A stretch of 64,000 nt of DNA, taken from Eudromia elegans. Taxonomy: Eukaryota; Chordata; Aves; Tinamiformes; Tinamidae. Below are positions 1 to 20,047 of this stretch, piece after piece. Location of the stretch: the NCBI GenBank assembly GCA_003342815.1, contig PTEX01000294.1:1-64000 (forward strand). Reading direction: 5' to 3'. The first letter of the stretch is position 1; every line of letters starts with the position of its first letter. The position numbers and the translations under genes were made by a program. The notes beneath the pieces were generated by a model. That model made no database searches, was not told the DNA's origin, and saw nothing but the letters and a program-made list of their open reading frames with translations.

Positions 1-442
1 AAGCATCCTGGCTGTGACACGCTTCTTGGCATACATTTCCTGAAGTTGTAGCTTTTCTCCTCTAAGGAGCCTGCAAAGTGCATGACGGCAGCGCTTACCT
101 GGGAAAGCTCAGAGGCGAAAATTACAGGAAACTCACAGAAAATTAGCAGAGTTTTAATGAGGTTGTGGGCGGGCGAGCGTTCGTAAACACCTGAAGGCAT
201 TCGAAAGACATTACTCCGTAAATCTAAACAAACAAACAAACAAACAATCCAGCAGGAAAAAACCCCGAAGTTCTAGGGGCTTCAGCGAACATCGACTCGA
301 TGCTCAGTCCCACAGCCCTTGAGGCGGCCGCAGAGGCGACGTCTGCGCATGCGCCGCAACGGCCGGCGCGGGGCCGTTTAAACGGCCGGCGCGGGGCCGT
401 TTAACGGTCGCGGCGCATGCGCGGCGGCCCTGTCAGCGCGCA
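1..442. promoter_or_regulatory. ALG8 upstream region and CpG-rich promoter
   Basis: The first 300 bases are AT-rich, contain a (CAAA)n run near 227-246 and show no gene. From about 320 the sequence becomes CpG-rich. Two NRF-1-like palindromes (core GCGCATGCGC) lie at 345-354 and 413-422. Between them is a perfect 23-bp tandem duplication, units 358-380 and 381-403, each holding a CCGGCGCGG core and ending in GTTTA. No TATA box is visible, which fits a housekeeping CpG-island promoter. The ALG8 start codon follows about 20 bases after the second NRF-1-like site. NRF-1 binding is inferred from the motif alone. Confidence 0.65.
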
Positions 443-10707
<10,265 letters not shown>

Positions 10708-10920
10708 AACAGCCTTGTTGGGACCCCCTGGGTTATTCCACGAAGAGGAAGATCCAGTGCTGAGGAGCTGTGGCAAGGAAGGGAACCTGTCCATGAGGCA
10801 GGAGCACAAGCACCTTTCACCCTCTGGAGTTGAGGGCTTCTCTTCCCAACATCCCTGTGCTGTCCAACTAGAATACCTCTTAGCTCATGACAATAATGTG
10901 TAGCTTAGCGAGATACCAGA

Positions 10921-11118
10921 AATAAACTGTGAAACGTAATGAAAGGATCTTTTTTCATATTGGCCATTTAAAAAGTCCAGACTTCCGTCCTGAGGAAAAC
11001 TGCCCCGGCTTTTTCCTTGTTGTTGCATTTTAGAGAAAACCAGTATGAAAAATTACAAGGGATTATTGCTATATAGAAGACAGCATAATAACTGAATACT
11101 GTGGAATATGTAAATAAA
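10921..11118 (+). terminator. ALG8: ALG8 polyadenylation signals
   Basis: Two canonical AATAAA hexamers follow the ALG8 stop codon, at 10921-10926 and 11113-11118. The first gives a 3' UTR of about 230 nt and the second one of about 430 nt. The second is followed by a T-rich stretch that could serve as the downstream element. The NDUFC2 start codon is only about 360 bases beyond the second signal, so the two genes are tightly packed head to tail. Confidence 0.7.
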
Positions 11119-11344
11119 AGACTTTTTTTTTTCCAGTGGTATCTTTGTCTTGACTGTCTCATATTTTCTCATCTCACGTGTAAACTCTGCTGTGCCCTTA
11201 GGCTAGAGCAGTGACTACCTGAAAACCACCTGGAACTTGAAATTGGTTTCTTAACACACCTCTGTCTCTCTGATCTCTCTATTTCGGGGTCTGTTCAAGG
11301 AAGTTTTGCTATACTTTTATTTATTTATTTTACAGGAATTGACG

Positions 11345-11476
11345 AATTATTCTAAGGATATTCACGGCCGCTGCCCACAGAGGGGGCGCCGTGCGGGGCG
11401 GAACGTGTGTGCGCGGCGGCGGCGCGCGGCGGACGGGCGGCGCGCGGCACCGCTCTCCTTGGCGGGCGGCGCCATC
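11345..11476 (+). promoter_or_regulatory. NDUFC2: CpG-rich NDUFC2 promoter
   Basis: An abrupt change from AT-rich DNA to nearly pure GC with many CpG dinucleotides begins near 11365 and runs into the NDUFC2 first exon. No TATA box is seen. It is a typical short CpG-island promoter, placed in the narrow gap after the ALG8 polyadenylation signals. Confidence 0.6.
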
Positions 11477-12939
11477 ATGGCGTTCCTGCCGGACGAGGCG
11501 CGCGGGCTNNNNNNNNNNNNNNNNNNNNNNNNNNNNNNNNNNNNNNNNNNNNNNNNNNNNNNNNNNNNNNNNNNNNNNNNNNNNNNNNNNNNNNNNNNNN
11601 NNNNNNNNNNNNNNNNNNNNNNNNNNNNNNNNNNNNNNNNNNNNNNNNAGGTGTTTGGGGGTTGAGGTGAGGGGATCTGCGGGCGTTGGGGGTGTTTGAG
11701 GGTTGCGGGGTTGAGGTGAGGGGATCTGAGGGGGAGATTTGGGGTTTCTGAGGGGCTGGGGGTCTCTCAGGTTTTGATACGAAGGACTGGGTGTGTGTGG
11801 GGGGAGGTTGGGGGATTAGGGGGGCTGTTGGAAGGGCCTGGGGGGATTTGGGGGTGTTCAAGGGCTTGGGGGCTCTGAGGTGAGAGGCTGGGGGGGTGGA
11901 ATTTTGGGAGGTGTTTGAGGGTGGGGGGATGAGGTGAGAGGCCTGTTTGGAGGGGGCTGGGGGCACCCTGGGGTGTGGGTCCTGTTGAGGGGAGGATGGG
12001 TTTGCTGGCAGAGGAGGACAGGGAGGAAGGGCAGGGAGTGACAAGGGACTTAGTGGGGACGTGAGCCTCCAAGGGGCCTCCTTGGGGCAGCTGCGGGGGC
12101 TGGTGAAGGGACATGCGGGAGGATGGTTTGGGGTGGGCTCGAGTGCTGTGGGGTGGGAGAGAAGGGGGTTGTTTGGGATGGGGGCTGTTTGAGGGGACTG
12201 GGGGTTTGGGGTGACCGCGAGGTCTCTGGGGGACCCACAATGAGGGGTCTGTGGAGGGGGGCAGAGATTTGAGGTGAGGGAGCTCAGAGTGAGGTAGGGC
12301 AGGGGAGCTGGGGCACGGCAGCTCCCCTGGCATTTGCTGTTGCGATGGGGTGGTGTTTTGGGGGGCGGATTTTGTTTTATTTGTGGTTTTATTCGTGCCG
12401 AACGGCAGCTTTGGGCTTCCTTGTCACGGTGCAGGTGTCCACCGCCAAATCCTGTTCACGACGGTGGGCTGGTTCGTTGGATACTACCTGGTGAAACGCA
12501 CCGAGTACATACACGCCAAGCGGGACAGGGAGCTCTTCGACTACGTAAGGCGGCATCCCGAGGACTTCAAGATAAAAGGTAGAGTGACCTTGATCTGCCA
12601 TAATATAAAGATTAATAAGCACTAATATTTATCATTAGGTTGCTCTGCTACTGATCAAATCCCTTCTCTGGTGAATCTGAGGTACCTTGCACTTGATTTA
12701 CAACATAAATTGCAGCAGTAGTCAGGAAATACGTGATATATAAAAAGGGGCATAAATAGGTGATATAAAGAGATATTCTTGCTCAGCAAACCAGCTACCT
12801 TGATAACCCTCTCTTCTTCTGAAAAGCTTCTTTTAATAAAAATATTGCAGAGCCGCAGCAGACCAAATTCATGGCAGTGAAAGAAAAACAACGAAAGTGG
12901 GAAAAATGGCACCGGACTGTGTCAGTAGATAATCTGTAG
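11477..12939 (+). CDS. NDUFC2: NDUFC2, mitochondrial complex I subunit C2 (B14.5b), exon 1 interrupted by gap
   Basis: Accessory subunit of NADH:ubiquinone oxidoreductase in the inner mitochondrial membrane. Exon 1 starts at 11477 (ATG with A at -3 and G at +4) and encodes MAFLPDEARGL before entering an assembly gap (11509-11648); FLPDEAR is a conserved family motif. Exon 2 (12435-12578) encodes the VHRQILF...GYYLVKRTEYIHAKRDRELFDYVRRHPEDF block, covering the second membrane helix and the matrix-facing stretch. Exon 3 (12851-12939) encodes a lysine-rich tail EPQQTKFMAVKEKQRKWEKW... ending at TAG. Phases agree (exon 2 begins and ends in phase 1). Residues for the first membrane helix must lie in the gap. 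The N-terminus appears about ten residues shorter than the human protein, and the C-terminal tail does not resemble the human tail as I remember it. Confidence 0.9.
11509..11648. other. Assembly gap (140 N) hiding the rest of NDUFC2 exon 1
   Basis: A run of N covers the remainder of NDUFC2 exon 1 and its splice donor. The missing coding part, judged from the family, is about 40 codons, so the gap length is plausible but may be nominal. It sits between a CpG island and a G-rich repeat, both hard to sequence. Confidence 0.95.
11649..12330 (+). repeat. G-rich degenerate tandem repeat in NDUFC2 intron 1
   Basis: About 680 bases in which the + strand is dominated by runs of three to six G separated by T, A or short spacers. 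A 22-base unit starting GGGGTTGAGG and ending GGGGATCTG occurs at 11658-11679 and again at 11707-11728, a 49-base period; later units are degenerate. The G-run density gives many possible G-quadruplexes on the non-template strand. The long proline-rich minus-strand reading frames here come from the repeat and are not genes. Confidence 0.85.
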
Positions 12940-12940
12940 A

Positions 12941-12946
12941 AATAAA
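12941..12946 (+). terminator. NDUFC2: NDUFC2 polyadenylation signal directly after the stop codon
   Basis: AATAAA begins one base after the TAG stop at 12937-12939. If used, the 3' UTR would be only about 20-30 nt. No other AATAAA was noticed in the next few hundred bases. Confidence 0.65.
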
Positions 12947-12959
12947 GAACACTAAAGAA

Positions 12960-14706
12960 CAAGCTGCTGTTACTGGTATCTGCAAAACCCTATGAAAAGG
13001 AAGAGAAGTTTCCTTACTAAGTTTCTGCATCAAGTTAATAGTTCACTGGAGGTAGCAAGAGACCCTGCTGACCTTGATAGCTTTTTTTTTCAATCTAAAC
13101 AAAATAACCCTTTGCTATTTAAGACTTCAAAATCTACCTCAAATATTAAGTGTTCTTTTTTCCCAATTCCATGCATTGCCTTTTGCAGAAAAGAAGAGGG
13201 TAGGAGAGCTTTTGGAGGATTTCCATCCCATTCGCTGAGGATTTCTTCAGCAGCTGTGAGCACTGAACTGGTTCCATACTGTTAACCTAAAGAAACTGTA
13301 CCTTAGTAACATTCATATGCACATGGCTTGGATAAAAAAATGATTATTCATTTTCATTTAATTAAAATTATGATTAAACACATAGCATTTCGTTAGTCTT
13401 TGCTTTGACATCATATCATACTTGTCTGTGCAACATTGACATGTATAATACGGTAATAATCTTGATTTTTCAGTTATTAAGACCCTTAATTGTGAAAATG
13501 GAATATTGTTTATGCAGGATACATTTTAAAAATAACGGATGGATAGATTCCTGCTTTCCATTTCTTATTAGCTATTTTCCTAACTTTTGAGCATGCTCCA
13601 AAGCAGCCCCGCAGGAGACTGTAGCGGGATCAAAGCCAGAGGTTGATTGTGAAGACATTCTGTACCACCAGAGGCAGTATAGGCTCTCCATAATAGATTC
13701 CCTCTCTGTTTTGCTTCCTCATTTTGCTTTTCCTTTGCTGAGGAGGATGATCAAGATCCAGCCTTTCCACTTCCCAAGTTGGTTTGTGGATTCCGAACCC
13801 ACATCTTGAACCCCAGTGTTTTTCAGACATGCTGCAGATCTGCAGTTATGAATTTCACTGCAGGAGTGGAGCGCTTAGCAGAACGCTTTCTCATGTATGT
13901 AAATGCTTGAGACTGAAAACACAGAAAAGTGAAAGAAAATGTCAAGGTTGGTTTAATGTCTTTAGGCAAAGTCAGCAGTGGCTTGATACCCCCAAGGAAA
14001 CTTTTGGGAAAAATCTTGTAAAATTTCTAGTATTTTTGCAGACTTTACCCCCTCCTTCCCTTTTTTTGTTACTGGGTAGTGACTCTCTCAACCTCCCCTT
14101 TCTGAGCTATGGTTCCAAGAACAGAGTGCAATTCTGGGGGGATAGGAGAGGGTCAGTGCAGAAGGACACTGACTTTTGTTGCAACCACTATCGAAGTTTC
14201 CTTGTTGACTCAAATTACCAGTCTGGGTTTCTCAACACTGCTGTTGCATTCCCCAGTGTGCAGCCTCTTCCCAGGGCAGCTTTTTGCTCTGTACACTGTC
14301 TGGAGGTGATTTCTTAAGTCCTTTCTTTGGAGAGGAAGCTTTGCACGGGCCAGAGCTGCAGGAACTGGAGCTGTTTGTGCCCCATGCATGTGGTTGCTGG
14401 TTCAGCTCCCTGTTCCCATCCTGTCCTGTCACTCCTGTGTGTTAGAGGGGCTGCTGCTGGAGCAGGGCTGAGCGTCCTGGCTGAGCATCCTTGCTGGAAG
14501 GCAAGGGGTGACCCTCAGCTCCAGGATCCATGTGCCCATGAGCAAAGGAGCCTGCGCAAAATGGGTCCCAGAAAAGGACCTGTCGGCCCCCACCAAGGGA
14601 GCTGAGAAGTGGCCACATCCACTACCACGAGCGGAGGCAGCCCTGCTAGAGGAGAACCTCATCCTGGACCAGCTCTGCTGGGTCAGCACATGGGGACAGT
14701 AGTCTC
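12960..14706. other. Intergenic region between NDUFC2 and the THRSP locus
   Basis: About 1.7 kb with no recognisable gene. Open frames such as 13784-14317 (+) lack any domain I recognise. Composition shifts from AT-rich to GC-rich after about 14.3 kb. Confidence 0.6.
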
Positions 14707-14965
14707 ACGGAATCACAGAATGGTCGAGGTTGGCAGGGACCTCTAGAGATCATCTACTCCAACCCCTGCTCCAGCAACACCCAGAGCACGGGACACCCAG
14801 TTGCATCCAGGCGGGTTTTGAAGATCTCCAGAGCAGGAACCTCCACAGCCTCTCTGGGCAGCCTGTTCCAGGGCTCCGGCACCTTCACGCCAAACAAATT
14901 CTTCCTCCCATGGACATAGAACTGCCTGGGGTTCGACTTGCACCCAGGCTTGCAGACCAGGTTTC
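14707..14965 (-). mobile_element. CR1 LINE, 3' fragment, minus orientation
   Basis: Reverse-strand CR1 3' end. The inverted tail reads AATCACAGAATGG..., followed by 'ttggcagggacctctagagatcatcta' and then the inverted C-terminal reverse-transcriptase segment ([14 protein letters not shown], VKNFF-type). It is 5'-truncated, as usual for CR1. It ends within about 10 bases of the left boundary of the THRSP inverted arm. Confidence 0.9.
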
Positions 14966-15013
14966 AGCCATGAAAAAAACACCACCACAGACAGGCACAA
15001 TCAAGGCATCAGT

Positions 15014-15019
15014 TTTATT
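15014..15019 (-). terminator. THRSP: Polyadenylation signal of left THRSP
   Basis: AATAAA on the minus strand (TTTATT on +), about 650 bases after the stop codon of the left copy. The right copy has the same signal at 25052-25057 in matching context, which supports its use. Confidence 0.75.
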
Positions 15020-15672
15020 GTCAAGGAATGGGGGATGCTGCAGCCCCGTCCAGGTACCAGCTGGAGAAGGGGCTCCGCAGTGCCAAGGGCCTGGCAGCGT
15101 TCTCAGTGCAACGGGGCCATGCGGTCGCCCCAGAGGCTGCTCTTTGAAATGAAGAGCTAAGTCTGGAGCGCGGAGCTCCCCGCACGGAGCTCCAAGGTGG
15201 CGGCAGCTCTCGGCTCTCTCCTTGCACGGGGCCGGCGGTCGAGGAGGTTCTCCCAGGGTCGGACCCTCCGCCGGTGCGCAGTGCCCGGGGCAGGAGGAGC
15301 CGCCACGCTGCAGGGAGCACGAGGAGCTCTGCGGAAGAGGCACAGGTGGGGGGTGAGGGTGGCATCCTCTGCTGGTGCCACCCACCCCCCTTCTGCAGGG
15401 CCCTGCCACCACCCCAGACACCCCCCGGGCTGTCGTCGTGCCCGGCTGGCCCAGCGAGAGACCCGGCTGCACCCACCAGCCCTCCCGGGTGCTCGGCGTG
15501 GAGCACAAGGGACGACCCCCTCTCTCCCCACGGCGACCCCTGCGTGCCGGTGTCCACAGGGACGTCTCAGCCACGCCTCAGCAGCTCCCGCCACCCGGGA
15601 CCCAGGACCTGCCCCACGCAGCCTGTCCTGGCGGCGCCCGCGCCAGCTCGCGCCCAGCCACACGGGCCGCGC

Positions 15673-16056
15673 TCACCAGCTGGGCTGCCCCTCGCCGGGG
15701 CTGATCTGCTCCAGGATCTGGCTGTAGCGCCGCGTCACGGCGTTGGCGTCCCTCGTGAGGTGCGCCAGCACCTGCCGCAGGCCCTGCAGGTGGTGGCACA
15801 GCCGCTCCTCCAGCTCGGCGCCCGCCGCCGCCTCGGGCTCCGCGTGCACGCCGTCCCTGGGCGCACTGCGCTCGCTGCCGCCGCCCAGGCCGCTCTGCAC
15901 CACGGGCCGCATGGAGCGCAGCCGCTGGTAGCGCTCATAGAGGTCCGCGTGGGCGCCGGCGCCGGCCTCGGGGGGCTCCGCGAAGACGCCCCGCAGCAGG
16001 CTGGGGAAGAGCACCTCGCGCTCCATGCGCTGCGTGGCCGACAAGTACTGCTCCAT
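15673..16056 (-). CDS. THRSP: THRSP (Spot 14), left copy, ancestral orientation
   Basis: Thyroid-hormone-responsive Spot 14 protein, a small acidic regulator of lipogenesis; the family (with MID1IP1) is known to dimerise and to affect acetyl-CoA carboxylase and fatty-acid synthesis. A single 127-aa coding exon starts MEQYLSATQRMEREVLFPSL. A conserved MEREVLFPSLLRGV region at residues 11-24 is followed by LYERYQRLRSMRPVV and an acidic/Gly linker. A C-terminal helical stretch (ELEERLCHHLQGLRQVLAHL, then TRRYSQILEQI) is likely coiled coil. It is shorter than the roughly 146-aa mammalian protein. The start has a good context (CACACCATGG). The gene is convergent with NDUFC2, as in mammals, so this copy probably keeps the ancestral orientation. 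A likely 3' intron runs from 15676 down to 15329, with the last exon reaching the AATAAA at 15014. Confidence 0.93.
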   Translation of the reverse strand: MEQYLSATQRMEREVLFPSLLRGVFAEPPEAGAGAHADLYERYQRLRSMRPVVQSGLGGGSERSAPRDGVHAEPEAAAGAELEERLCHHLQGLRQVLAHLTRDANAVTRRYSQILEQISPGEGQPSW

Positions 16057-16640
16057 GGTGTGGCGGCCGCGCCTGCCCCGTGTGCCCGGCCCTGCACGCC
16101 CGTCCTGCCGCCCACGCTGCCCCTGCCGCGCTCGGACCCTTCTTGTGCCGGGGTCCGCGCGGGGCGGCCATCCCTCCTCCTCGCGCAGCCAATGGCCGCG
16201 GCGGCGCGAGCCGGGTGGGCCGAGGCACCGGCTGCCGCTCGGCCTCGCGCCCACCCGCTGGCTGCTGCTCGGCCTTCACCCCGGCTGGCCGCGCGCCCGG
16301 GGCCGCCGGCACCTCCCACACCAGGATGGGAGCGGGGCCGGAGCTGAAGGGCCCTCCCGTCACTGCTGCTGCTGCTGCTGCTACAGCCGGAGACGGCAGC
16401 GAGACCCCCCCGGCCTTGTGAGGGCCCCGCATCGTTGTGCGGCTCCTGCTGCACGGGTCCTGCTGGCACACCGCGGAACACGCTGTCCTCGCAGCCAGCC
16501 CCGAGGTGACACCACAGCCGGGGAATGCTAAGGAAAAGGACACTGCCATTGGGGTGCTCTGATGGTCTCGGCATTGCCTGACAACCACCCATCTCATCAC
16601 TGAAGTTGCTCTATATAATATGTGTTTTTATACACGTGTA
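16057..16640 (-). promoter_or_regulatory. THRSP: THRSP left-copy upstream region
   Basis: Read on the minus strand, a CACGTG E-box (16633-16638) is directly followed by a TATAAAAA sequence, roughly 580 bases upstream of the ATG. Closer in, an inverted CCAAT box (CCAAT on + at 16189-16193) lies about 135 bases upstream. A (CTG)6 run occurs at 16363-16380. The same elements occur in the right arm. Which one marks the true start site cannot be told from sequence. E-box control fits the family's known carbohydrate response, but only one E-box is present, not the paired ChoRE layout. Confidence 0.5.
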
Positions 16641-16937
16641 AATCTATTTGGGCTAACTGCAAGGTAACGTGCCGGAAAGCAGAGCCTTGGAGAAGCAGTT
16701 GGTGGTCGTGGTGGTCATCGCGTTGACTGCGGGTCAGCAAGGAGCCCTCACAGCACCAACACCGGCTCCCCGGGCTGCATTAGGGGAGCGTTGCCCAGCC
16801 GGGGGCCCTTCTGCCACCTCTGCTGCTGAGCTCTCCTCTTGGGGAACGACAGAGCAGTGAGAAGCCTCCTTGGTCTGTGCCCCCTCTCTGTGCATGGACA
16901 TGGGGGCATGTGGGGCTCCCGGAGGGTTTTGCAGACC

Positions 16938-19609
16938 CCAGATGGAGCGTCCTTCCTGTCCTATACTCACATCCCGCTCATGGGGTGACGTGTGTGTATG
17001 TTCGTGTGGTTAGAACTTCTTTGGGATGTGTGACAGTTGAAGTTAGTTGGTATCTACTGTTTTGGATCTAGTACTGTAGTTTTATCTGCATTCCTGTTCC
17101 TGCATGTTATAGTCCAGTGCTCTTTAGTTTTAGCTTGTGCCTTCCTGCTTTGGTTAAACTTACGTCAACTGAACATTTCCTTTTCCCTGTGATAGGTGGC
17201 TGTGCCCAGAGAAAGTCTGCAGTGGAGCAGAGCCCAACACCCCTTGCCCAATGTGCCTGAAGAGGTGCTGTCCTGCCCTGTCTCCCTACCAAGGACCTTC
17301 GGTGCTTCCTCCAGGATAGGAATGAGCTTGTGAATGTCTCCAGTCTCTCACCAGTCAAGTTCAACAGTGGTGGCAGCAGGAAGGGATCCCTGGGGTTTGA
17401 TACCTCCTCTGGAGCCCCTGCAGCCTGACAAGACCCTCCACGCACTGTGAGAGCGCTGTGACATGCTCAGCCTCATCTCTGCCCCATGCAGCGCAGAGGG
17501 AGGATCAACATGGTCTGACTGAATTTAGGAGGTTGGGAGGAGTGGAGAGTTACAGCCCGTGATAGATTGGGCAGGGTTAAGGTCCAAGCCAGGAAGAGAA
17601 GCTGCAATGCGAACTGGCCCAGGCCCCCTTTCTGGATAGGGCCAATCTCTTGCAGAGCAGAGCCCGTCATCCCCTGGCACGCATGGAGAGGGCCTGATTT
17701 GCCCTGTCTCCGTGCTCTGTCTGCCAAGGACCTTTGGTAGTTGTGCCAGGTCACAGCCATCCTCTGGAACATCTCCTCTCTCTTATCAGTCACGTTCAAC
17801 AGTGGTGGGGAGCAGCAGAGGGCCCTCAGGTTTGATACTTCCCCAGGACACCATGAGCCTCTGTTGCTGCCAGGCCCAAAAGCCATTACCTGAAGTGACC
17901 ACAGGACTTCTTTGCTCTGACTGATCCACTCCCCAGGCACCAACTCTGCAGCCTTCACAAATACCCTCTTCTATTTCCAGGGAGGTAAATGGGCAGAGCC
18001 CATGGGCTTCACATTCTCCGTGGTCCTCAGTGAGGACAATTCATTTTGACTTCCCTGTTTCTCATGGTCCAGGCACAGTCCAGCTCTGTTCTTGGCATGG
18101 GGACAGATGGGCTCCAAAGGCACCTTGGAGACAACCATGCCCATCTTCCCGTTCCACTTCTTCCCTAGCTTGTGCCATCTCCTCCCTTCTTTGTGAGGAA
18201 TTGCAATAGGGAAGGCTTAAGTGTCTCCCAGTATCACTCATGGGCTCCAATTTTTTTCTTATGGATGAAGACAGAAGGTAACCAACTTGTCAAGGTTGAG
18301 GCAGGAGACAAACCTCTTTCTGAAATCCTTATTGTCCCGGTAGGAGGGGTGTTTGTTCACACTTTGGGGTAATTACCTAGGCAAGGACCATCTTCAGAGA
18401 CCACCAGGTGCAAATGCTGCCGCTTAGCCACCGAATGATGCAGAAAGCAAGGCCTGACGATAAATGGTCATGGCAGCCTGGAAAAATGGCTTGAATAAGT
18501 AGAGAGAGACAAGACAACGTGGGAATCTTCATATCAAACTAAATGCTCTTTTCTGTAGCTCCGAGAATTGAGCACTCTCTAGGCCAATCCATGTTCATAC
18601 AGCAGACAGATCAGAGCCAACATCTTGTGTAGAAAGGATTTCAGTACCAACAGGGAAAATAGAATCTGTTTTAGGTTGCCTCTGTGTCTTGCTTTCACAG
18701 CTCGATTTTCATCTGTTCCTGCTATTGTTTTAGCAATTTCACCTTTGTTTTGGCCTTGGAATCCTGAAAGCAAAACTTAGCTGAAGTCCAACAAAATGGG
18801 CAAAGAGTTTGGAAGTGGTGGTGAATGAGGCAAAGCCACGAGCGACTGTGTCCCCAGGAAGCATTTGGAAATGATCTTGATCTCATGATCTTGATCCTCA
18901 TGCCGGGATAGGGCAGAGTCTCAGCTGGGGATGCGCTGGAAGAGCAGGTTTCCCCTTCCCTGATCCCGCGGAGTTAAGGAGCTGGGGAAGGTCCCCTCAG
19001 GTCCAACTAGCAGCTACAGAAGAGGTTCAACATTCCCAAGAGCCTGAGGGAGTTCATGGTGCGATAGGGCAGGGCAGTTGCCTGCAGGCTGCTCTTTGGA
19101 AACACAAGGGCAATCGGCTGAGCTTCTGCTTGGCCTTCACTCGAGCTGGCTACAGACCCTGGTGCCTTTTGGTGCCCAGATCCGGACGTGGGCACGAGGG
19201 GAGCTGCTGAAGAGGCTGCGGTAGCTGGAGATGGTGGGAAGTGTGCTGAGCTGCTGCTCCCTCCACATGGGCTGGCCCCTTGGGACACTTGGAGAGGCAG
19301 GGGGCAAGCTGAACGGAGCCAGTGCTGCACAGGGCACCGCCACCTCTCGACTTTGGCTGAGGCTGGAGGATGCTCGTGTTGGCTTTGCCAAAGAGGAGTT
19401 CACAGGGGCCACTGAGATGCCTCTGTCGCCAGCCCTGCTCTCAATGGTGGCCTGGGCTGTGACAGCCTCAACTGCCTGGTTCTGGTCTCGCTCACAAGGG
19501 AGCCAAGAGGCCCCGTCCAGGCCCGGCACCGGGTCCTTGCTGAGTGGGGTCTCAACACGGGTCTGGGCCCATGGGTGGGCAGGGCTCTTCCCGACCTCCT
19601 GCCTCCGTG
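16938..19609. other. Inner spacer of the THRSP palindrome, first part
   Basis: About 2.7 kb without a recognisable gene. It holds a diverged direct repeat (17190-17430 and 17630-17860). Reading frames of 100-210 codons on both strands show no known domain, and I do not consider them genes. Confidence 0.6.
17190..17860. repeat. Diverged direct repeat, two units of about 230-240 bp
   Basis: Unit A (about 17190-17430) and unit B (about 17630-17860) share blocks in the same order: 'gcagagccc', 'cctgtctcc', 'ccaaggacctt', 'tcaacagtggtgg' and 'gtttgatac'. The minus-strand translations also align (EEVSN, PPLLN, RRSL...). The units are clearly related but old. I do not recognise the family; it could be an unclassified repeat or a small segmental duplication. 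Confidence 0.6.
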
Positions 19610-20030
19610 GGTGCAGCCACCGGGACCCCCTCCCACATGTCACCCGTGCGCGGGGCCCCGGTGCATCCAGGCTCCCTCCACCAGGACGCAGCTCCGGACG
19701 CAGGAATTGCATCCTCCTGGCCCCATCACAGGCACGCAGTCCAGGGCCGGCAAAGCAGCAGCTCCGCGTGTCCCGCACAGCCGTGCAGCGGGGTCCAACC
19801 CGGCTCCTGCTTCAGCAGCAGCCACAGCCGCTCTCAGCCCCCGCCGAGCTGGGCCCTGCTGCGAGGGGAAGAGAGGGGCCTGGGCAGCCCCGGGCGCGTC
19901 CCCCGCTGCCCACGCAGAGCCGAGCGCTGCAGGGAGCGGTGCCGGGTGCCCTGTGCCGGGGCAGGGCTGGGAGCTTCGTGCATTGGGTGCCTCCCTCTGC
20001 TCCCTCTGCTCCTGCGAAGAGTCCCAGCTG
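19610..20030 (+). repeat. Segment X, inverted partner of 25150-25570
   Basis: About 420 bases matching the reverse complement of 25150-25570 with high similarity. Shared landmarks are 'ggtgcagccaccgggacccc' near 19612, 'ccaggacgcagctccgg' near 19680 and 'gcgctgcagggagcggtgcc' near 19923. Its mirror axis (about 22.59 kb) differs from that of the THRSP arms (about 20.04 kb), so it reflects a separate rearrangement. It is GC- and CpG-rich with no recognised protein. Confidence 0.85.
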
Positions 20031-20047
20031 TGGGAGACCCTCTCCTC

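Larger units (their letters stand above)
14975..16937 (+). repeat. Left arm of the THRSP inverted duplication
   Basis: About 1.96 kb whose reverse complement matches 23172-25095. It contains the whole left THRSP gene: 3' UTR, intron, coding exon, leader and about 880 bases of upstream DNA. At the inner edge, similarity stops just after 'gttttgcaga' (about 16937). At the outer edge it fades beyond 'accacca' near 14978. Coding sequence differs at 3 of 384 bases between arms; intron and leader differ more and carry indels. Confidence 0.9.

Noticed and set aside
11475..12333. Long proline-rich minus-strand frames (about 189 codons)
   Set aside because: They are the complement of the G-rich repeat in NDUFC2 intron 1, partly through N, with no domain.
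14885..16600. Several 170-357 codon frames on both strands around left THRSP
   Set aside because: They overlap the THRSP coding exon in other frames in very GC-rich DNA where stops are rare; they are shadows.
19137..19778. 213-codon minus-strand frame in the THRSP spacer
   Set aside because: No recognisable domain; partly overlaps segment X, whose inverted copy does not preserve the frame throughout.
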